A stretch of DNA of 64,000 nucleotides from Fragilariopsis cylindrus CCMP1102 (Eukaryota; Bacillariophyta; Bacillariophyceae; Bacillariales; Bacillariaceae): NCBI GenBank assembly GCA_900095095.1, contig FMBT01000386.1, forward strand, positions 107,171 through 171,170. The letters are read 5' to 3'. The position numbers were made by a program, and so were the translations under genes. This document shows, one piece after another, positions 46,501 to 58,274 of this stretch. The notes beneath the pieces are model-generated. The model worked only from the letters and a program-made list of their open reading frames with translations, was not told the DNA's origin and did not search any database. Position 1 is the first letter of the stretch. The number at the start of each line of letters is the position of its first letter.

Positions 46501-49500
46501 AGCATGTCGCCTTTTTTGCAAGAATCAAGGGAATGTACGGAAAAATGTCACGTGATGAAGCAGAGCAAAAGATTGATGCTAGTATCGAAGATGTTGCACT
46601 TAGCGAAAAGCGGAACACGCTTTCTAAAAATCTTTCAGGAGGGATGAAGAGGAAATTATCTGTGGCAATTGCATTCTGTGGGGATAGGTAAGGATCGAAT
46701 TAATGATTGGAACCTGATTTCTCATACTATAAACTGGTCACTCATATCATTCCCCTCTTTTTTCTCTTTTTCCCCCTCTGTTTTTTTCTATAGCGAAACC
46801 GTCCTGCTTGACGAGCCTACAAGTGGCATGGTGAGTATCTTGTTTAACTAGTTGTAGAATAGCCAACTGGATTTGTGATAACTGTGTTTCATTGCTATGT
46901 ATTGATTCTCAATTATTTTACGTCCTTGTTTTTTATTCTTCCGTAGGACCCGTTCTCGAGGAGATTTACTTGGGACGTTATTCGAAAATATAGACAAAAT
47001 AGGTGCATCATTCTGACGACACATTTCATGGATGAAGGTAAGAATATTCTCCGGAAGGTTGACAAAGAGTATCTAAAAGCAACTATGCAGTAAAGTGTAT
47101 TACTCACACAAATTCTTTATCAGCTGATATTCTTGGAGATCGTATTGCTATCATGGCAGAAGGTCGGTTAAGATGTATCGGAAGTTCTCTCTTTCTCAAA
47201 AAGCACTATGGCGTTGGCTATCAGGTATGTTGTTTGTGTAGCGATTACTACAAAATCTGACCACATATATATAATCTTCCTTTATTTTTGTTTCCCCCTT
47301 TTTTGTGACTTACCGTATATTGATTTTTTTTTGTGCTTCCTCTACGCTCAAATTTAACAGTTGACAATTGAAAAGAAACCATTCTCTACGATAAAGAGTA
47401 TTGCTGACGTTGCCGAGGAAAAGAAGGATGGCGTCGAGGATGAAGATGAAGAAGATATAGTTATTGCAAGCATCGACAAAAGAATCGAGAACATCGTTGT
47501 TGGCGCTGTTGAAGACGCCACCTCATTGACAAATGTTGGAACTGAAATGAGTTTTCAACTCCCCCTAAGGGCCTCTTCTAAATTCTCTCCCATTTTTGAT
47601 CAGCTCGAGGAGCTGGTTACCAATAATGAAATTGTTACTTATGGTGTTGGAATCACGACCCTCGACGAGGTATTTCTATTGGTTGCACGTGGTGTTACCC
47701 CTGATGATAAAACTCACCTCAAGTCAGCGGAAAGCAGCAATGATCAGATTTCAATGAAAGCTGACAATGATAGATCTTACAGGTCTAATTTAGAATTAGA
47801 AAATGATGGACTGTTCTCTCGTCACGTCTCTGCTCTATTTAAAAAACGAGCAATGAATTTTAAGAGAGATAAGAAGGCTTGGTGCTGTACAACGATCTTG
47901 CCCAGTGTCTTCGTCCTAATTGGTTTTTTGCTAGGTACATTCGTTACAACGCCACGTGATTTGGATGCCATCGTCATGAATCTTGACGACTACAACGGAG
48001 AGGTTCCATCAGGTCAGAATAATCCAATTGCCTTCAATTCTGGCACAAAGTTCTCCTGTGACACAGGAAGATGCATATACGACATTCCTGTTGTAGCCTC
48101 AGACTCTACAAATGAACTTTATTACTTTTGTGGTACACAGAGCTACATTGGCAATGGAACTGTTTGCTCGCTCACCCCGTACGAAGACACAATTTCGCAA
48201 CTCACACAAGCCGGTGCCCAGCCTAATGGAGTATCGGTGATGGATGTGAATGAATCATCACGCATCATATCGGAAACTGCGTATGATTATGCAGCCAGTC
48301 AGTATGGTGGGATATTTTACCAACACGATTCGACTAGTACAATTTTAGATGACCAAAATTCGTCTACTATCTATGACCTTTATGCTGTTGGGTCTCCATT
48401 GGATGGGATTGACATGGAGACTATTGGTCCATTGCTGGAGGGTTTTGGCGTAGATATTTCGAATATGAATATAACTGAGATCATAAGTGGTATGGGATTG
48501 GAGTTGGACTTTCTTAAGGACCTATTACCAGCACCAGACAACGTCGTTGGAATGAATTATTCAGAAGCAGCTATATCGAGGTGTCTTCAACAGGATGGCA
48601 ACTATACGACCGAAGCGGATTGTCTTGCTTATGATGGTATAGGTTATGTGATACAATATAATTATACAGCGATTCATGCTGGACCTCTTTACCAGATGCT
48701 TGCCGACGAGGCAATTGTCAGGGAGGCAATCGGTGACAGTGGGTTCAAAATACAAACGGTAATTCACCCGCTACCGATTACAGAGATTGAGAACAACTTT
48801 AGCGAATCAGAAGATTCATTCACAGCTTGGTTCCTCATTATTTTGAGTTTTCCATTTATCAGTGGAGCATTTGCCACATTTGTTGTGGAAGAAAGACAAT
48901 CCAAAGCGAAGCATCTTCAAACTGTTGCGGGAGTTAAACCTCTTGCATATTGGCTTTCTACTTGGCTATGGGATATTGCGAATTATTCAATCCCATGTTT
49001 GATTGTTATCATTCTTATGTTTGCATTCGATGTTTCTAATTTTACGTCTACGGAGGATGGGGTATTGGGTGCAGTGATTGCTCTTCTAGTTTTGTTTGGA
49101 CCAGCAAGTGCCTCATTTTCCTATTGTTTCTCATTTATGTTCAGTAGTCCCAGTATCTGCAATCTTATCATCATTATAAGTGGATTTCTTATTGGATTTG
49201 GAGGAACAATTGCTTGTTTTATTCTTCGTCTGCTCGGTGCTGATCCTACTGATCCTAAAGAGAATCTTGTCTTGGCTGCTACCATCGTTGAGTGGGTCCT
49301 GAGAATATTTCCCGCGTTCAATTTATCACGTGGTCTCTACTCGGCTAGTAAGTTTAAGATCGAATAAGGATAATTTTCTGCCGTCGCCAATTTGTATATA
49401 TTGGAGATGATGCGGGACGGTAGTTTGTTTCATTCGATCTTCTCCTAACTCTTTTTCTTCTTTTACTAACCTGCTTTCTGTCTGATGAACCGAAATCATT

Positions 49501-51058
49501 TATTGCCATTACAGTTAATCTACAAACGATTTCATTTGTCGAGGGAGAAACAGTTAATGCTTGGAGTCCTGCAGCATGTCTATGGGAAGTTATATTCTTA
49601 GCTTGTCAAAGTGTTGTGTATCTTCTACTGGCGATGAAAATTGACGAATGGTCGAATAATCCACGAGCTGTGATGATCTGGAGAAAGATTTTCTGTTGTG
49701 ATTTTGGTTCAAGGAGTGGTGACGAAAATGAAACTCAAACCGATGACGACGTGGCAGCCGAGGAACAGCGCGTGCTTACAGGTGCAGCCAATGATGATCT
49801 CATTGTGCTTAGTCAATTAGGGAAGACTTATAGCAATGGGAAGGTAGCGGTTGACTCCTTGTCCCTTGGAATTCCTCCAGGGCAATGTTTTGGCCTGCTG
49901 GGAATTAACGGTGCAGGAAAAACCACAACTATGGGTATGTTGACAGCTGAATTCCCTCCTTCGAGTGGGGATGCCACTCTAGCTGGTTATTCAGTCGCAA
50001 ATGAACCGGAGAAGACTCGCCGTCGGGTTGGTTACTGTCCACAATTTGACGCTCACTTTACGAATCTCACGGGTCGAGAACATGTTGAGCTATACGCTTC
50101 TATCAAGGGAATCCCTCTTTCGGTACTTAAGGAGGCTTCTGCATCAAAGTTAGCTCAAGTCGGTCTCTGTGAAGCAGATTGCGATAGACTTGCCGCAGGT
50201 TATAGTGGGGGAATGAAACGACGTCTCAGTCTTGCTATTGCAACCATCGGTAATCCGCAAATTGTTTTCCTGGATGAATGCAGTACTGGGGTTGATCCTG
50301 TTGCTCGTCGAGAGATTTGGGAGATGGTTTCCAATATGGTCTCGGATAGTAACGTTCCTCCAGAGGAGAGGACTAGTGTCATTTTGACAACACACTCCAT
50401 GGAAGAATGCGAGGCCCTGTGCCCTCGTATTGGAATCATGGCCGCTGGAAATTTACGATGTGTGGGTTCCGCCCAGCAATTGAAAAGCAAATTTGGACAA
50501 GGTTATCAAGTTGAAATGAAAATCAAGAATGTTGAGACGTCTGATAAGGATTATCTTGAAATTTTGGCAGGGCTTGCAAAGATTGCCGACGTTTCCGAAG
50601 AAGTAGCCATCGAGAAAGGTGGTGAAATTTTCTTAGATCTGGAAAAGACGAAACAAGCCTTGAACCAAATAACAAGTGATGGATACTTGCCAAATATGCT
50701 GGACGAGAATGATCCAAATGGACCTGGGTTTATGGTGTTGAAAGAAGCAAAATCACCAGCCGGGATTGATCTTGACGAAATTGCCGAATTCGCTTGTACG
50801 GAAATACGCATGCGTCTTTTGTACGACTTTATGAATACTACCTATCCTGACAATATTTTGAGAGAGCGGCAAGATACAAAGACACGTTATGAGGTGAGCT
50901 CGAAAGGCGTGCGTATTGGAGAGATCTTTGCCGCGATCGAAGATAACAAGGACCGTTTGATGGTTTATGAGTACGGTGTTAGTCAGACATCTCTCGAACA
51001 GGTATTTAACATGCACGCCGCTGAGGCAGAAAAATCAAAGCAAGGTACAACGGATTGA
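43537..51058 (+). CDS. ABCA-subfamily full ABC transporter (nine exons)
   Basis: Exons 43537-45004, 45152-45975, 46117-46210, 46339-46687, 46794-46830, 46947-47037, 47124-47224, 47361-49347 and 49515-51058. They total 6495 nt, exactly 2165 codons, with no indel needed, which supports the model. Order: N-terminal helix and a large Cys-containing extracytoplasmic loop, six-helix TMD1 (exon 2), NBD1 with [19 protein letters not shown] and [11 protein letters not shown], a second TMD with a large loop, then NBD2 with [38 protein letters not shown] and [12 protein letters not shown] proteins move lipids across membranes; the substrate here is unknown. NBD1 is assembled from six exons including a 37-nt micro-exon, while NBD2 lies in a single exon. 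NBD2 has Cys where Walker B usually has Pro (DEC for DEP). Confidence 0.93.
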
Positions 51059-51561
51059 TAAATGGAGCTCAAACAAAATGAATCGTTATCGGTCCATTTC
51101 ACTATACATAATACTGGATAAAAAATTATATATTAAAAGATAGCATCTAGGTCCTACAATATCTATTTTAACTGTTGTAATACCAGTTTAGACTGGTATA
51201 GATATTTGTATACAGTTATGGGTCTCCAAGCTTGCAACGAATATAATTCATTACTAGCGTATATAATAATTGAAGACATCACCAATATACCATCTATTAA
51301 TCGTGCGCTACAGCATATAAAGGAGACTTGGCAACGATGTCGAACGCGACTCTCTTTGTTACTAAAAATACTACAGTTTATCAGTTTCAATTCCTATTTG
51401 CATTTTAAATTAAACTTTCAATTTATTAATGACGAGGGTGATTACGTCGGTATCTAATTATGTAACTTAATTATGAGGTTAAGTATTTCATATTATATGT
51501 TTTCAATATAAGCCTTTATAGGAGTTGGAGAAATAATCACGGTAACAAGCTATCCGTTGGT
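51059..51561. other. Convergent intergenic spacer
   Basis: AT-rich 503 bp between the converging ABC transporter and SET-domain genes. It should hold both 3' UTRs. No gene is recognised. Confidence 0.45.
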
Positions 51562-53058
51562 TTACTCTATGTTGATGTTTGTAATTGCCTTTTCCTCAGA
51601 TTCTAAGGCTACACGTAGTGCCTCGAAGAAAGGATTCCATTCCGAGTATACTCCAAGATCATTTCGTTCAGCCTGTTGTGTCTTCAGTTTACTTTGGCAG
51701 TCCTTTAATTCGTCTAATCTACGTCGCTTGAGTTCCTCCAATACATCTTTGGCCAATGAACTGCCGTCATCTTCTTCGGGATGACCTAACTGTGCCGCCA
51801 AACTGTTTAGCATCGTTAATCCGTTGGATAGAGATTCTCGTGGAGTATTCGACTGTGCGTCATAGGAAAAAGTAGCACGATCTTCTGACACTATCGTGTA
51901 TGCCTTTAACCCCGGATGATCTAACAATTGTCGACAAGCGTATTCGCCAAATGTATTAGGACGGACTTTGTTGGCTGCATCCAATAAATCTTGCCAAGTC
52001 CAAAACACAACCGAGTTTGGATTGTTCGGAATAGTAAAGCCATATGTTAATAAAAGTTTCCAGTTGTCCTTGTCATCACCGTATGACAAAAAAACTTCAT
52101 CACCTGCTTTTATATCAGAAGAGGAGGTTATAACCCACATTGATGGTTTCGATTCCGATTTCGGTACAAGTTGTAATTGCGTACCAGAACCAAAACCATG
52201 GTTAAGTAAATCTAATCCAGGAATTAATGCCAACGGTACTCGACTATTTCCATCATCCTCATCATCCTCATCATTAGGATCATCATTTAGTAGTTCGGGA
52301 ACCGCTACCGATCGTGTTCTAACATTAGAAAAAGCCCAAAGTGCGTCATCAACGGTATATGTATCTTTCTTTGATATCCGTGTAACGAAGTTGTTAACTT
52401 TCTGTCGTGTCGCATCAAAAGTTTCAGAATAACATCTCGGTAATATCTTTGAGGTTTCTTTCCATAAATCGACGGGTAAAGTCCAAATCGTAAAATGAGT
52501 TGTAGGAAGGACGTTCACAACGTACGGATCTACTCCTGTAAACATATCGATTTCTTCATAACGCAATTGGAGCAAAGCAAGACCTAATGCTTCCTCGTCA
52601 TCAAACTTTATTCCGTCCAAATCATCATCATCATCATTAATGCAATCATCTACATCATTATTTTTGCAATTCTCGTTGTTCTTTCCGTCGTTATTTTTAT
52701 TTTGCAGACCTCGTCGTCGACGACGTATTTGTTCTACCGTTATTGTATCTTCTAGCGGTATTTCTAACAAAATATCACCCACCGATCGGTCCACTAGAGT
52801 ACGAACGAATCGTTCATCCTTATTACCACCGCCATCTGTTGTTGTTTTTGTAAGTTTTAATGCATATGGTTCTAAATATCGTGTTTCTGTGGCCGCTGCT
52901 ATTACCGCGCTATTGTCGTTATCGTTACTACTGTTCTTGATAAAACTATTATTGTTTTTCCGCTGATGCGATGAATGTGATGACTGATTGAAGCACGTAA
53001 CCAACGAAGGCAGTAGTAGGACGGGGAAGAATAGTTTTAATAAGCGCATCGGATCCAT
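51562..53058 (-). CDS. SET-domain protein lysine methyltransferase (Rubisco LSMT/SETD3 class)
   Basis: Intact 498-codon ORF from ATG 53058. It starts with a signal peptide (LLKLFFPVLLLPSLVTCFN); a Phe follows the likely cleavage site, as in many diatom plastid leaders. The SET domain is split by an insert, as in Rubisco large-subunit methyltransferases: LPTTHFTIWTLP, then IPGLDLLNHG (the NH of the cofactor pocket), then SSSDIKAGDEVFLSYG and LLLTYGF. A C-terminal helical substrate-binding domain follows and ends in charged coiled coil. It transfers methyl groups from S-adenosylmethionine to lysine (or His, in SETD3) of a target protein. A plastid target is likely from the leader but unproven. 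Poly-Asn/Asp inserts lie in the N-terminal part. Confidence 0.85.
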   Translation of the reverse strand: MDPMRLLKLFFPVLLLPSLVTCFNQSSHSSHQRKNNNSFIKNSSNDNDNSAVIAAATETRYLEPYALKLTKTTTDGGGNKDERFVRTLVDRSVGDILLEIPLEDTITVEQIRRRRRGLQNKNNDGKNNENCKNNDVDDCINDDDDDLDGIKFDDEEALGLALLQLRYEEIDMFTGVDPYVVNVLPTTHFTIWTLPVDLWKETSKILPRCYSETFDATRQKVNNFVTRISKKDTYTVDDALWAFSNVRTRSVAVPELLNDDPNDEDDEDDGNSRVPLALIPGLDLLNHGFGSGTQLQLVPKSESKPSMWVITSSSDIKAGDEVFLSYGDDKDNWKLLLTYGFTIPNNPNSVVFWTWQDLLDAANKVRPNTFGEYACRQLLDHPGLKAYTIVSEDRATFSYDAQSNTPRESLSNGLTMLNSLAAQLGHPEEDDGSSLAKDVLEELKRRRLDELKDCQSKLKTQQAERNDLGVYSEWNPFFEALRVALESEEKAITNINIE

Positions 53059-53736
53059 CGTTATGTACCCGAATGAGAGCTTTATATGTCCTCTCTCTCT
53101 CTCTCTTCTTGTTGCCTAGTTATTGCCTATATAGTGGAAACGAAGAGTAAAGTGCTTGTGTTTTAGGTTGTGTGTGTTGGATGCAATTATTATAAATGGG
53201 AAATTAGATTTTATTCGTGGATTGTGATAGGAAGGAAGTATTGTGATGCATCGTTTTTCGATTGAGTTGTGATCGGAATAAAGTGATTCATTCATCCAAT
53301 TTTTGATTTTTTTTTAAATTTTATGGACTACGGTAGTGGACCCAGGGGTAGATTATTACCCCTGAGTGGACCTCACTCTAGCACCTCGTCAGAGGGGCAA
53401 TAGTCTTTTAAAAAAAGATAAATATTTTCTATTAAGTAATGTCGTTAAGAAAATGTTTGAAGATGAAAATCAATTAGATCACGTAGAAAACATTGATATG
53501 AGTACGAGGACCGATTTATGTTTGTGAATCCTACTGTATCCAGCAGACACAAAACCTTAAAATCTTGCCTTTAATTTTAAATTTTTTTCATAATTTTTAA
53601 ATTATTTTAATCCATCATCAATATCACAAATCGATCGACGTCACTAAACAGTTTCGATTACAAATCGTTTGCCGCTCTCTCACTTCACATTTCCGCACTT
53701 TTCTAGCACTACGAAACGTAACAGACCAACTGAGGT
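53059..53736. promoter_or_regulatory. Divergent promoter region with an 8-bp-stem hairpin
   Basis: 678 bp between the leftward SET gene and the rightward WD40-like gene. It has a CT repeat beside the SET start (53090-53107) and a perfect inverted repeat CAGGGGTA/TACCCCTG at 53343-53350 and 53357-53364 with a 6-base loop. No gene is seen. Confidence 0.5.
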
Positions 53737-56472
53737 ATGGAAAAAGATGATCCACCCAAAGTTGATTCTTTTGTATGGACCGACAATAGCAGCTGCTGCG
53801 ATGACGACGATAGGAAGCAAAACAGGAAATCATCATCATCATCATCTTCGTCGTGGAGGATCGACTCGATACGGTCTTCGAAAATATATGACAGTGATCC
53901 GCATTCGTTGAAAGAACCAAATTCACATGTTGCTTGGAAGAATGAACTAAAACTTACCAGGTTTGCTAATCAAGAATTACCGGAAGCATTATGGGGATCC
54001 AATTGTTTAATTTTAACACATTTAAATACGGGTGTTCAGATATCCTTTTGTGCCTTAGAGGCATTACGAATATGGACGTTGATGGATGATGAACCGATTA
54101 TTCCACACTTATCAGGACGGATACCAGATGCTTGGGATTATACATACACGACGAATTATTCTGGTTCCATTGAAAAAACGACGACGACGACGACAGTGGA
54201 ATCAGCAGCATCAGCAGTAGCAGCATTAGCAGCGATGGCTAGTACAGTTGCTGCCAAACAGCCCAATGGAACGACTCAATACGCGATACGAACGTCAACG
54301 ACGGCAACGACAACGACTGGACCAATAATGCCATTAGTTGAGCTTCGACCACCAATGTGTAAATGTATTGGTGGAAGAATGATTTGTGCAGGAGTTGCGA
54401 AGAGTATAACAACCACAATGAAGACGACAACGAAATTGAAAATTCAACAACAAGTACCTCAGCTACTGTCTTCGACAACGCCACCGAAACCATCTCCCAA
54501 GTGGATACCTTGTGATGAAGATGACGGACCTTTCGATATGGAAGGTCTGCTAAATGCACAGAGATTACCACCTTTGTATTATACAAATCAAATTCCGTTA
54601 TGGAACCAAAACCTTGATCCACATAGTTATTCTTTTTTGACCGTTACATCGCTGGTGTGTAGTGACAACAATAACAACGATAAGAAATTGGGTAGTGGTT
54701 TCATTGCAATTCTGTTGCGATGTTTTGTTCGAGTTAACGGTGTGAGAGTACGTCTCATCGATACAAAGTATATTATTCGAAAAAGAAAACAAAAACGACG
54801 ACGACGACGAGACACAGATGACGACAGAATTGACTACGACGACAACGATAATAGTATAGATGATGATTTCGAAACAGCAACAGTCATATTACGTGAACAA
54901 TCTTGGAAGGAAGGATCCTGGAACGAATTCTTGACTGGAAATAAAGATTTATCTAAAAAAACCAACAATAATGATTACGATGATAATAAAGATGCAATCA
55001 AATTAATTAACTTGGGGACCGATCTAGAGCAAGGACGGCGTGCTTCAAAGAATCTTCAACACAAATTTCCTCCAATTTTCGAAAAAATTATTCTCTACGA
55101 TGACGACGATGATGATGATGATGATGATGATGACGACAACAACCTAAATTCACCGATAATATCAAGGATGACGACTACCACTTTCAGAAATCGACCAGCT
55201 ACTCCTATTCCACGTCGTACTACAATGATATCAGAGTGGATCCTACGGAATGAAAGCGGCGATTGTGTCATAACACGTTGCTCGAGTGCGTCTGGAGTTG
55301 TTATATCGGTAGTCGATAGCAATAGAATAATGGTATTTGATTATCAGTCAGGAAAATTACGTTGGGAACGAAAGCAGATATCACCCGAGTATTGCGATGC
55401 TTTGTTGTCTGTGGCGGTGCAGCAATCGCTCAAAGATAAAAATGGCGAAGACTGCGATGTCAATTTGCAGCAACAGCAACAAAGAATCGTGGTGGGAGAC
55501 GATAAAGGAGGTGTTCATATTATCCGCTGTTCTCCTACTGGTGACACACAATCCTTCTTCTTCTCGGCCAATGTCGATCGGAACAAAAATAGCAGTAGTA
55601 AGAATAACATGGTCAGTCGAGAGAAGGTACAGAGATCGTCAGGTTGGGTAGAAAAGGCTACTTGGAGTGAAGATGGACGATACTTTGCCGCAGCGGCTGG
55701 AAAGAAAGTTATGATCAATGGTGAAATTGTTCAGATGGAAGGGACTGTTTACGATCTGACCTTTCTTAGAAGTAACAATACAAATAAGAAAGATCATCAT
55801 CAATTACTGGCTGTTGCTGTTTACGGTGGACTGACAATAGTCAACGCGGATACAATGACAATACGGCACCGCAGATTCACCGTTGGATCATCCGCTGTGT
55901 TGTCGTGTGCTGCTTCGCAGGACGGTCGTTCGATTGGAATAGGTTGTCTAGATAAGCGTCTTCGGATCTTCGAAAAACGCTCGTCCAATAATGAAGACAA
56001 TGATGACGACAGTAACAATGACGACGACGATGACGATGACGAAAGTAATGAAAAACATTGGTCGGCTCGCGATTGGATCGGCTTCGATGGCGGTGTGTCC
56101 TGTATAAGCTACAGTAAAGATAACCAAAGATTGGCAGCTATCGGGGGAACCATTTTGCTGGTTATCGATCGTTACTCGAAATTGGGCGAAGCGCCTGTTA
56201 TTTGCTCCTGTTGGCCGCCGATCACGGGTAAACTAAAAAGAAGTGACAAATTCAAATCGTTCGCATGGACCACAAAAAACATCCTGGTGGCTTCGACAGA
56301 ACATTTCGTACACGTCTTTGATGTTTTGGAAGTTGTAGATACAGTACCAAAACGATGTTATCCTATAGAATCGATACCGATTGAGAAGAAAGATGGGTAT
56401 CTTGTAACAGACATTGAAGGTGAATTTTTGGTGTGGAAAGGATCAAAGATAAGAAAAATCAAAGTATCATAA
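53737..56472 (+). CDS. WD40/beta-propeller-like protein of unknown function
   Basis: Intact 911-codon ORF. The N-terminal half (about residues 60-360) holds a conserved-looking block with CALEALRIWTLMDDEPIIPH and HSYSFLTVTSLVC, interrupted by Thr-rich inserts; I cannot name it. The second half reads as propeller blades: GVVISVVDSNRIMVFDYQSGKL, RIVVGDDKGGVHIIRC, VEKATWSEDGRYFAAAAG, LSCAASQDGRSIGIGCLDKR, CISYSKDNQRLAAIGG and FAWTTKNILVASTEHFVHVF. These are the D-G-R-blade patterns of WD40 repeats, spaced irregularly by acidic tracts. It is probably a scaffold in the cytosol or nucleus, with no signal or membrane segment. It is convergent with the UBA-UIM-PUB gene, 250 bp away. Confidence 0.65.
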   Translation: MEKDDPPKVDSFVWTDNSSCCDDDDRKQNRKSSSSSSSSWRIDSIRSSKIYDSDPHSLKEPNSHVAWKNELKLTRFANQELPEALWGSNCLILTHLNTGVQISFCALEALRIWTLMDDEPIIPHLSGRIPDAWDYTYTTNYSGSIEKTTTTTTVESAASAVAALAAMASTVAAKQPNGTTQYAIRTSTTATTTTGPIMPLVELRPPMCKCIGGRMICAGVAKSITTTMKTTTKLKIQQQVPQLLSSTTPPKPSPKWIPCDEDDGPFDMEGLLNAQRLPPLYYTNQIPLWNQNLDPHSYSFLTVTSLVCSDNNNNDKKLGSGFIAILLRCFVRVNGVRVRLIDTKYIIRKRKQKRRRRRDTDDDRIDYDDNDNSIDDDFETATVILREQSWKEGSWNEFLTGNKDLSKKTNNNDYDDNKDAIKLINLGTDLEQGRRASKNLQHKFPPIFEKIILYDDDDDDDDDDDDDNNLNSPIISRMTTTTFRNRPATPIPRRTTMISEWILRNESGDCVITRCSSASGVVISVVDSNRIMVFDYQSGKLRWERKQISPEYCDALLSVAVQQSLKDKNGEDCDVNLQQQQQRIVVGDDKGGVHIIRCSPTGDTQSFFFSANVDRNKNSSSKNNMVSREKVQRSSGWVEKATWSEDGRYFAAAAGKKVMINGEIVQMEGTVYDLTFLRSNNTNKKDHHQLLAVAVYGGLTIVNADTMTIRHRRFTVGSSAVLSCAASQDGRSIGIGCLDKRLRIFEKRSSNNEDNDDDSNNDDDDDDDESNEKHWSARDWIGFDGGVSCISYSKDNQRLAAIGGTILLVIDRYSKLGEAPVICSCWPPITGKLKRSDKFKSFAWTTKNILVASTEHFVHVFDVLEVVDTVPKRCYPIESIPIEKKDGYLVTDIEGEFLVWKGSKIRKIKVS

Positions 56473-56720
56473 AATCAAAGCTGTTCTTTCACCCTATAAA
56501 CAAGATAATGTCATGTATTAGAATAAGTCTCGGGATTTACTTGGGACGAATATATATATATATAATTAGACTTTAGACTAACAATATTTTAAATTAGATT
56601 CTATTCTCATCGTTCATTTACCTTCATAATATACTTATATGATGATAATTCTTCATCAATGAGGGACATTAATATAACATACAGTACGTAATGTTAAACA
56701 ATGTCGAGTAAGTGCTCCTA

Positions 56721-58274
56721 TTAATCTATTTCAATGGCATGATCAGCGTCACATCCATTCTCATTCTCATTATTATTATTTTGCTGTATCCCAACACGTG
56801 AAGAAGCTGAAGCTGAAGCGGAATATATAGCAGCAGAGTTACTATTAATTATGTTGAAGGGACGAGCTGAAACGGGTAATAACTGTTGTTGTTGTTGGGC
56901 TACCGCCGCAGGACGTAGACGTGTCTTCTTATAAAAGTTCTGTAAGCTAGGAACTATTGCTATCCGTCCGGATGGCCAACAACCGATATAGTGAAGAGTT
57001 TTATTGGATAATTCCGACACATCCAGACGATGGTAATTATAATCTTCTTCGGAACCATGTGTATTACGATCCACAAGACTCCATTCACCTGTCTCTAATT
57101 TACTCGGTATCATACTGGCTTGACTACCTAACCAATTTATTACATCCTCCAGAATATCATCATGATCAAATCCTCTTGATATTTTCATCAATTGTTGGAT
57201 GTTATTGTCGTTACTATTACTATTATTATCTGCATTGTTGTTGTTGTTGTTATTACTTATATTAATTCCGAATTCGACAGTGATTTGAGAACCTTGACCT
57301 CCCGTGATAGGTTCGGATGGAAGTTTCGATAGGTATCTCTTTCTTGCCGATGCTTCCTCCTTATTATCATTATCATTATCATCTATCTTCAAATTCAAAG
57401 CCGGTGCTAATTCTTTTTGGAATAATCGAAGTGCCTTATGTCGAGCATATTCCGGTGATGTTTGTTGTATTTGTTCTAATGCTGATATTCCTAAATAAAA
57501 AGCTGCAGCATCATAATGTGATAACGTCAAAATAATTTGATTATTATTATTTTCAAAGTTGGTGGTGTTTGTTGGTGAATGATGAGGATGAAAATTAAGA
57601 GCTTTTAATAAATCTAAGACACCCGGTGCAGTTAATGATCGTTGAAAGGTAACAGTAGAGGTATTCACCGTATGGAATTTACGATTGCTGGGATTGGATT
57701 GAATGGTCTTCAATGATCGTAATAAAGTATCCACACTGAATGAATAGGGTGCCACACGATTCACACATCGTAATATAACATCTTCTTGATCATGTTGTGA
57801 TAATCGTTTCGGCATTTGTACTTTTGGATGGGTTGTAGTTAGTCCGTTCTTTTTCATCTTCGTTACTATCTGAACAACTTCAGGAGCGGTAGACGTTGTT
57901 GTTGTACGTGTCGCAGCTGCTGCTCGACCAGCATTTTTATGAGTGTTGTTATTATTGCCTACCATTAGACTTGCTTGAATTGCATGTTGTAATTCACTAT
58001 CATCCTCATCTGTTGTTGTTGTCATCATCGTTGATGATACTGGTGTTCCATGTTGTAATAACCATTCAGTGGCTCGAGTCCAATCTCCATTTGCTTCACG
58101 AAGGGCGTGTCTCGCTTCTGCTGGTCTAAATCCCATAGCCGATAGTTCCTCAACACGTCTATCGGTAGTGGTGGTTGTACCCGTAATACCTGTCGTCATA
58201 GTCGTCACCGATGATAGTGACGATGCTGCGTTCGAAACGGCATCGTTCACTTTATCTCTGAATCGACGGAACAT
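56721..58274 (-). CDS. UBA-UIM-PUB protein, probable Cdc48/p97 cofactor
   Basis: Intact 517-codon ORF. Domains in order: N-terminal helix; UBA (about residues 39-75: VEELSAMGFRPAEARHALRE, then WLLQHG); a UIM (about 90-103: DDSELQHAIQASL); PUB domain (about 160-260: CVNRVAPYSFSVDTLLRSLK, then NPSNRKFHTVN, and LLKALNFH); and a C-terminal helical and Asn/Gln-rich part. UBA and UIM bind ubiquitin, and PUB binds the C-terminal tail of Cdc48/p97, so it probably links ubiquitylated clients to the AAA ATPase in the cytosol or nucleus. The combination recalls UBXN6/PUB-domain cofactors but lacks a UBX domain. The role is inferred from domains. Confidence 0.75.
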   Translation of the reverse strand: MFRRFRDKVNDAVSNAASSLSSVTTMTTGITGTTTTTDRRVEELSAMGFRPAEARHALREANGDWTRATEWLLQHGTPVSSTMMTTTTDEDDSELQHAIQASLMVGNNNNTHKNAGRAAAATRTTTTSTAPEVVQIVTKMKKNGLTTTHPKVQMPKRLSQHDQEDVILRCVNRVAPYSFSVDTLLRSLKTIQSNPSNRKFHTVNTSTVTFQRSLTAPGVLDLLKALNFHPHHSPTNTTNFENNNNQIILTLSHYDAAAFYLGISALEQIQQTSPEYARHKALRLFQKELAPALNLKIDDNDNDNKEEASARKRYLSKLPSEPITGGQGSQITVEFGINISNNNNNNNADNNSNSNDNNIQQLMKISRGFDHDDILEDVINWLGSQASMIPSKLETGEWSLVDRNTHGSEEDYNYHRLDVSELSNKTLHYIGCWPSGRIAIVPSLQNFYKKTRLRPAAVAQQQQQLLPVSARPFNIINSNSAAIYSASASASSRVGIQQNNNNENENGCDADHAIEID

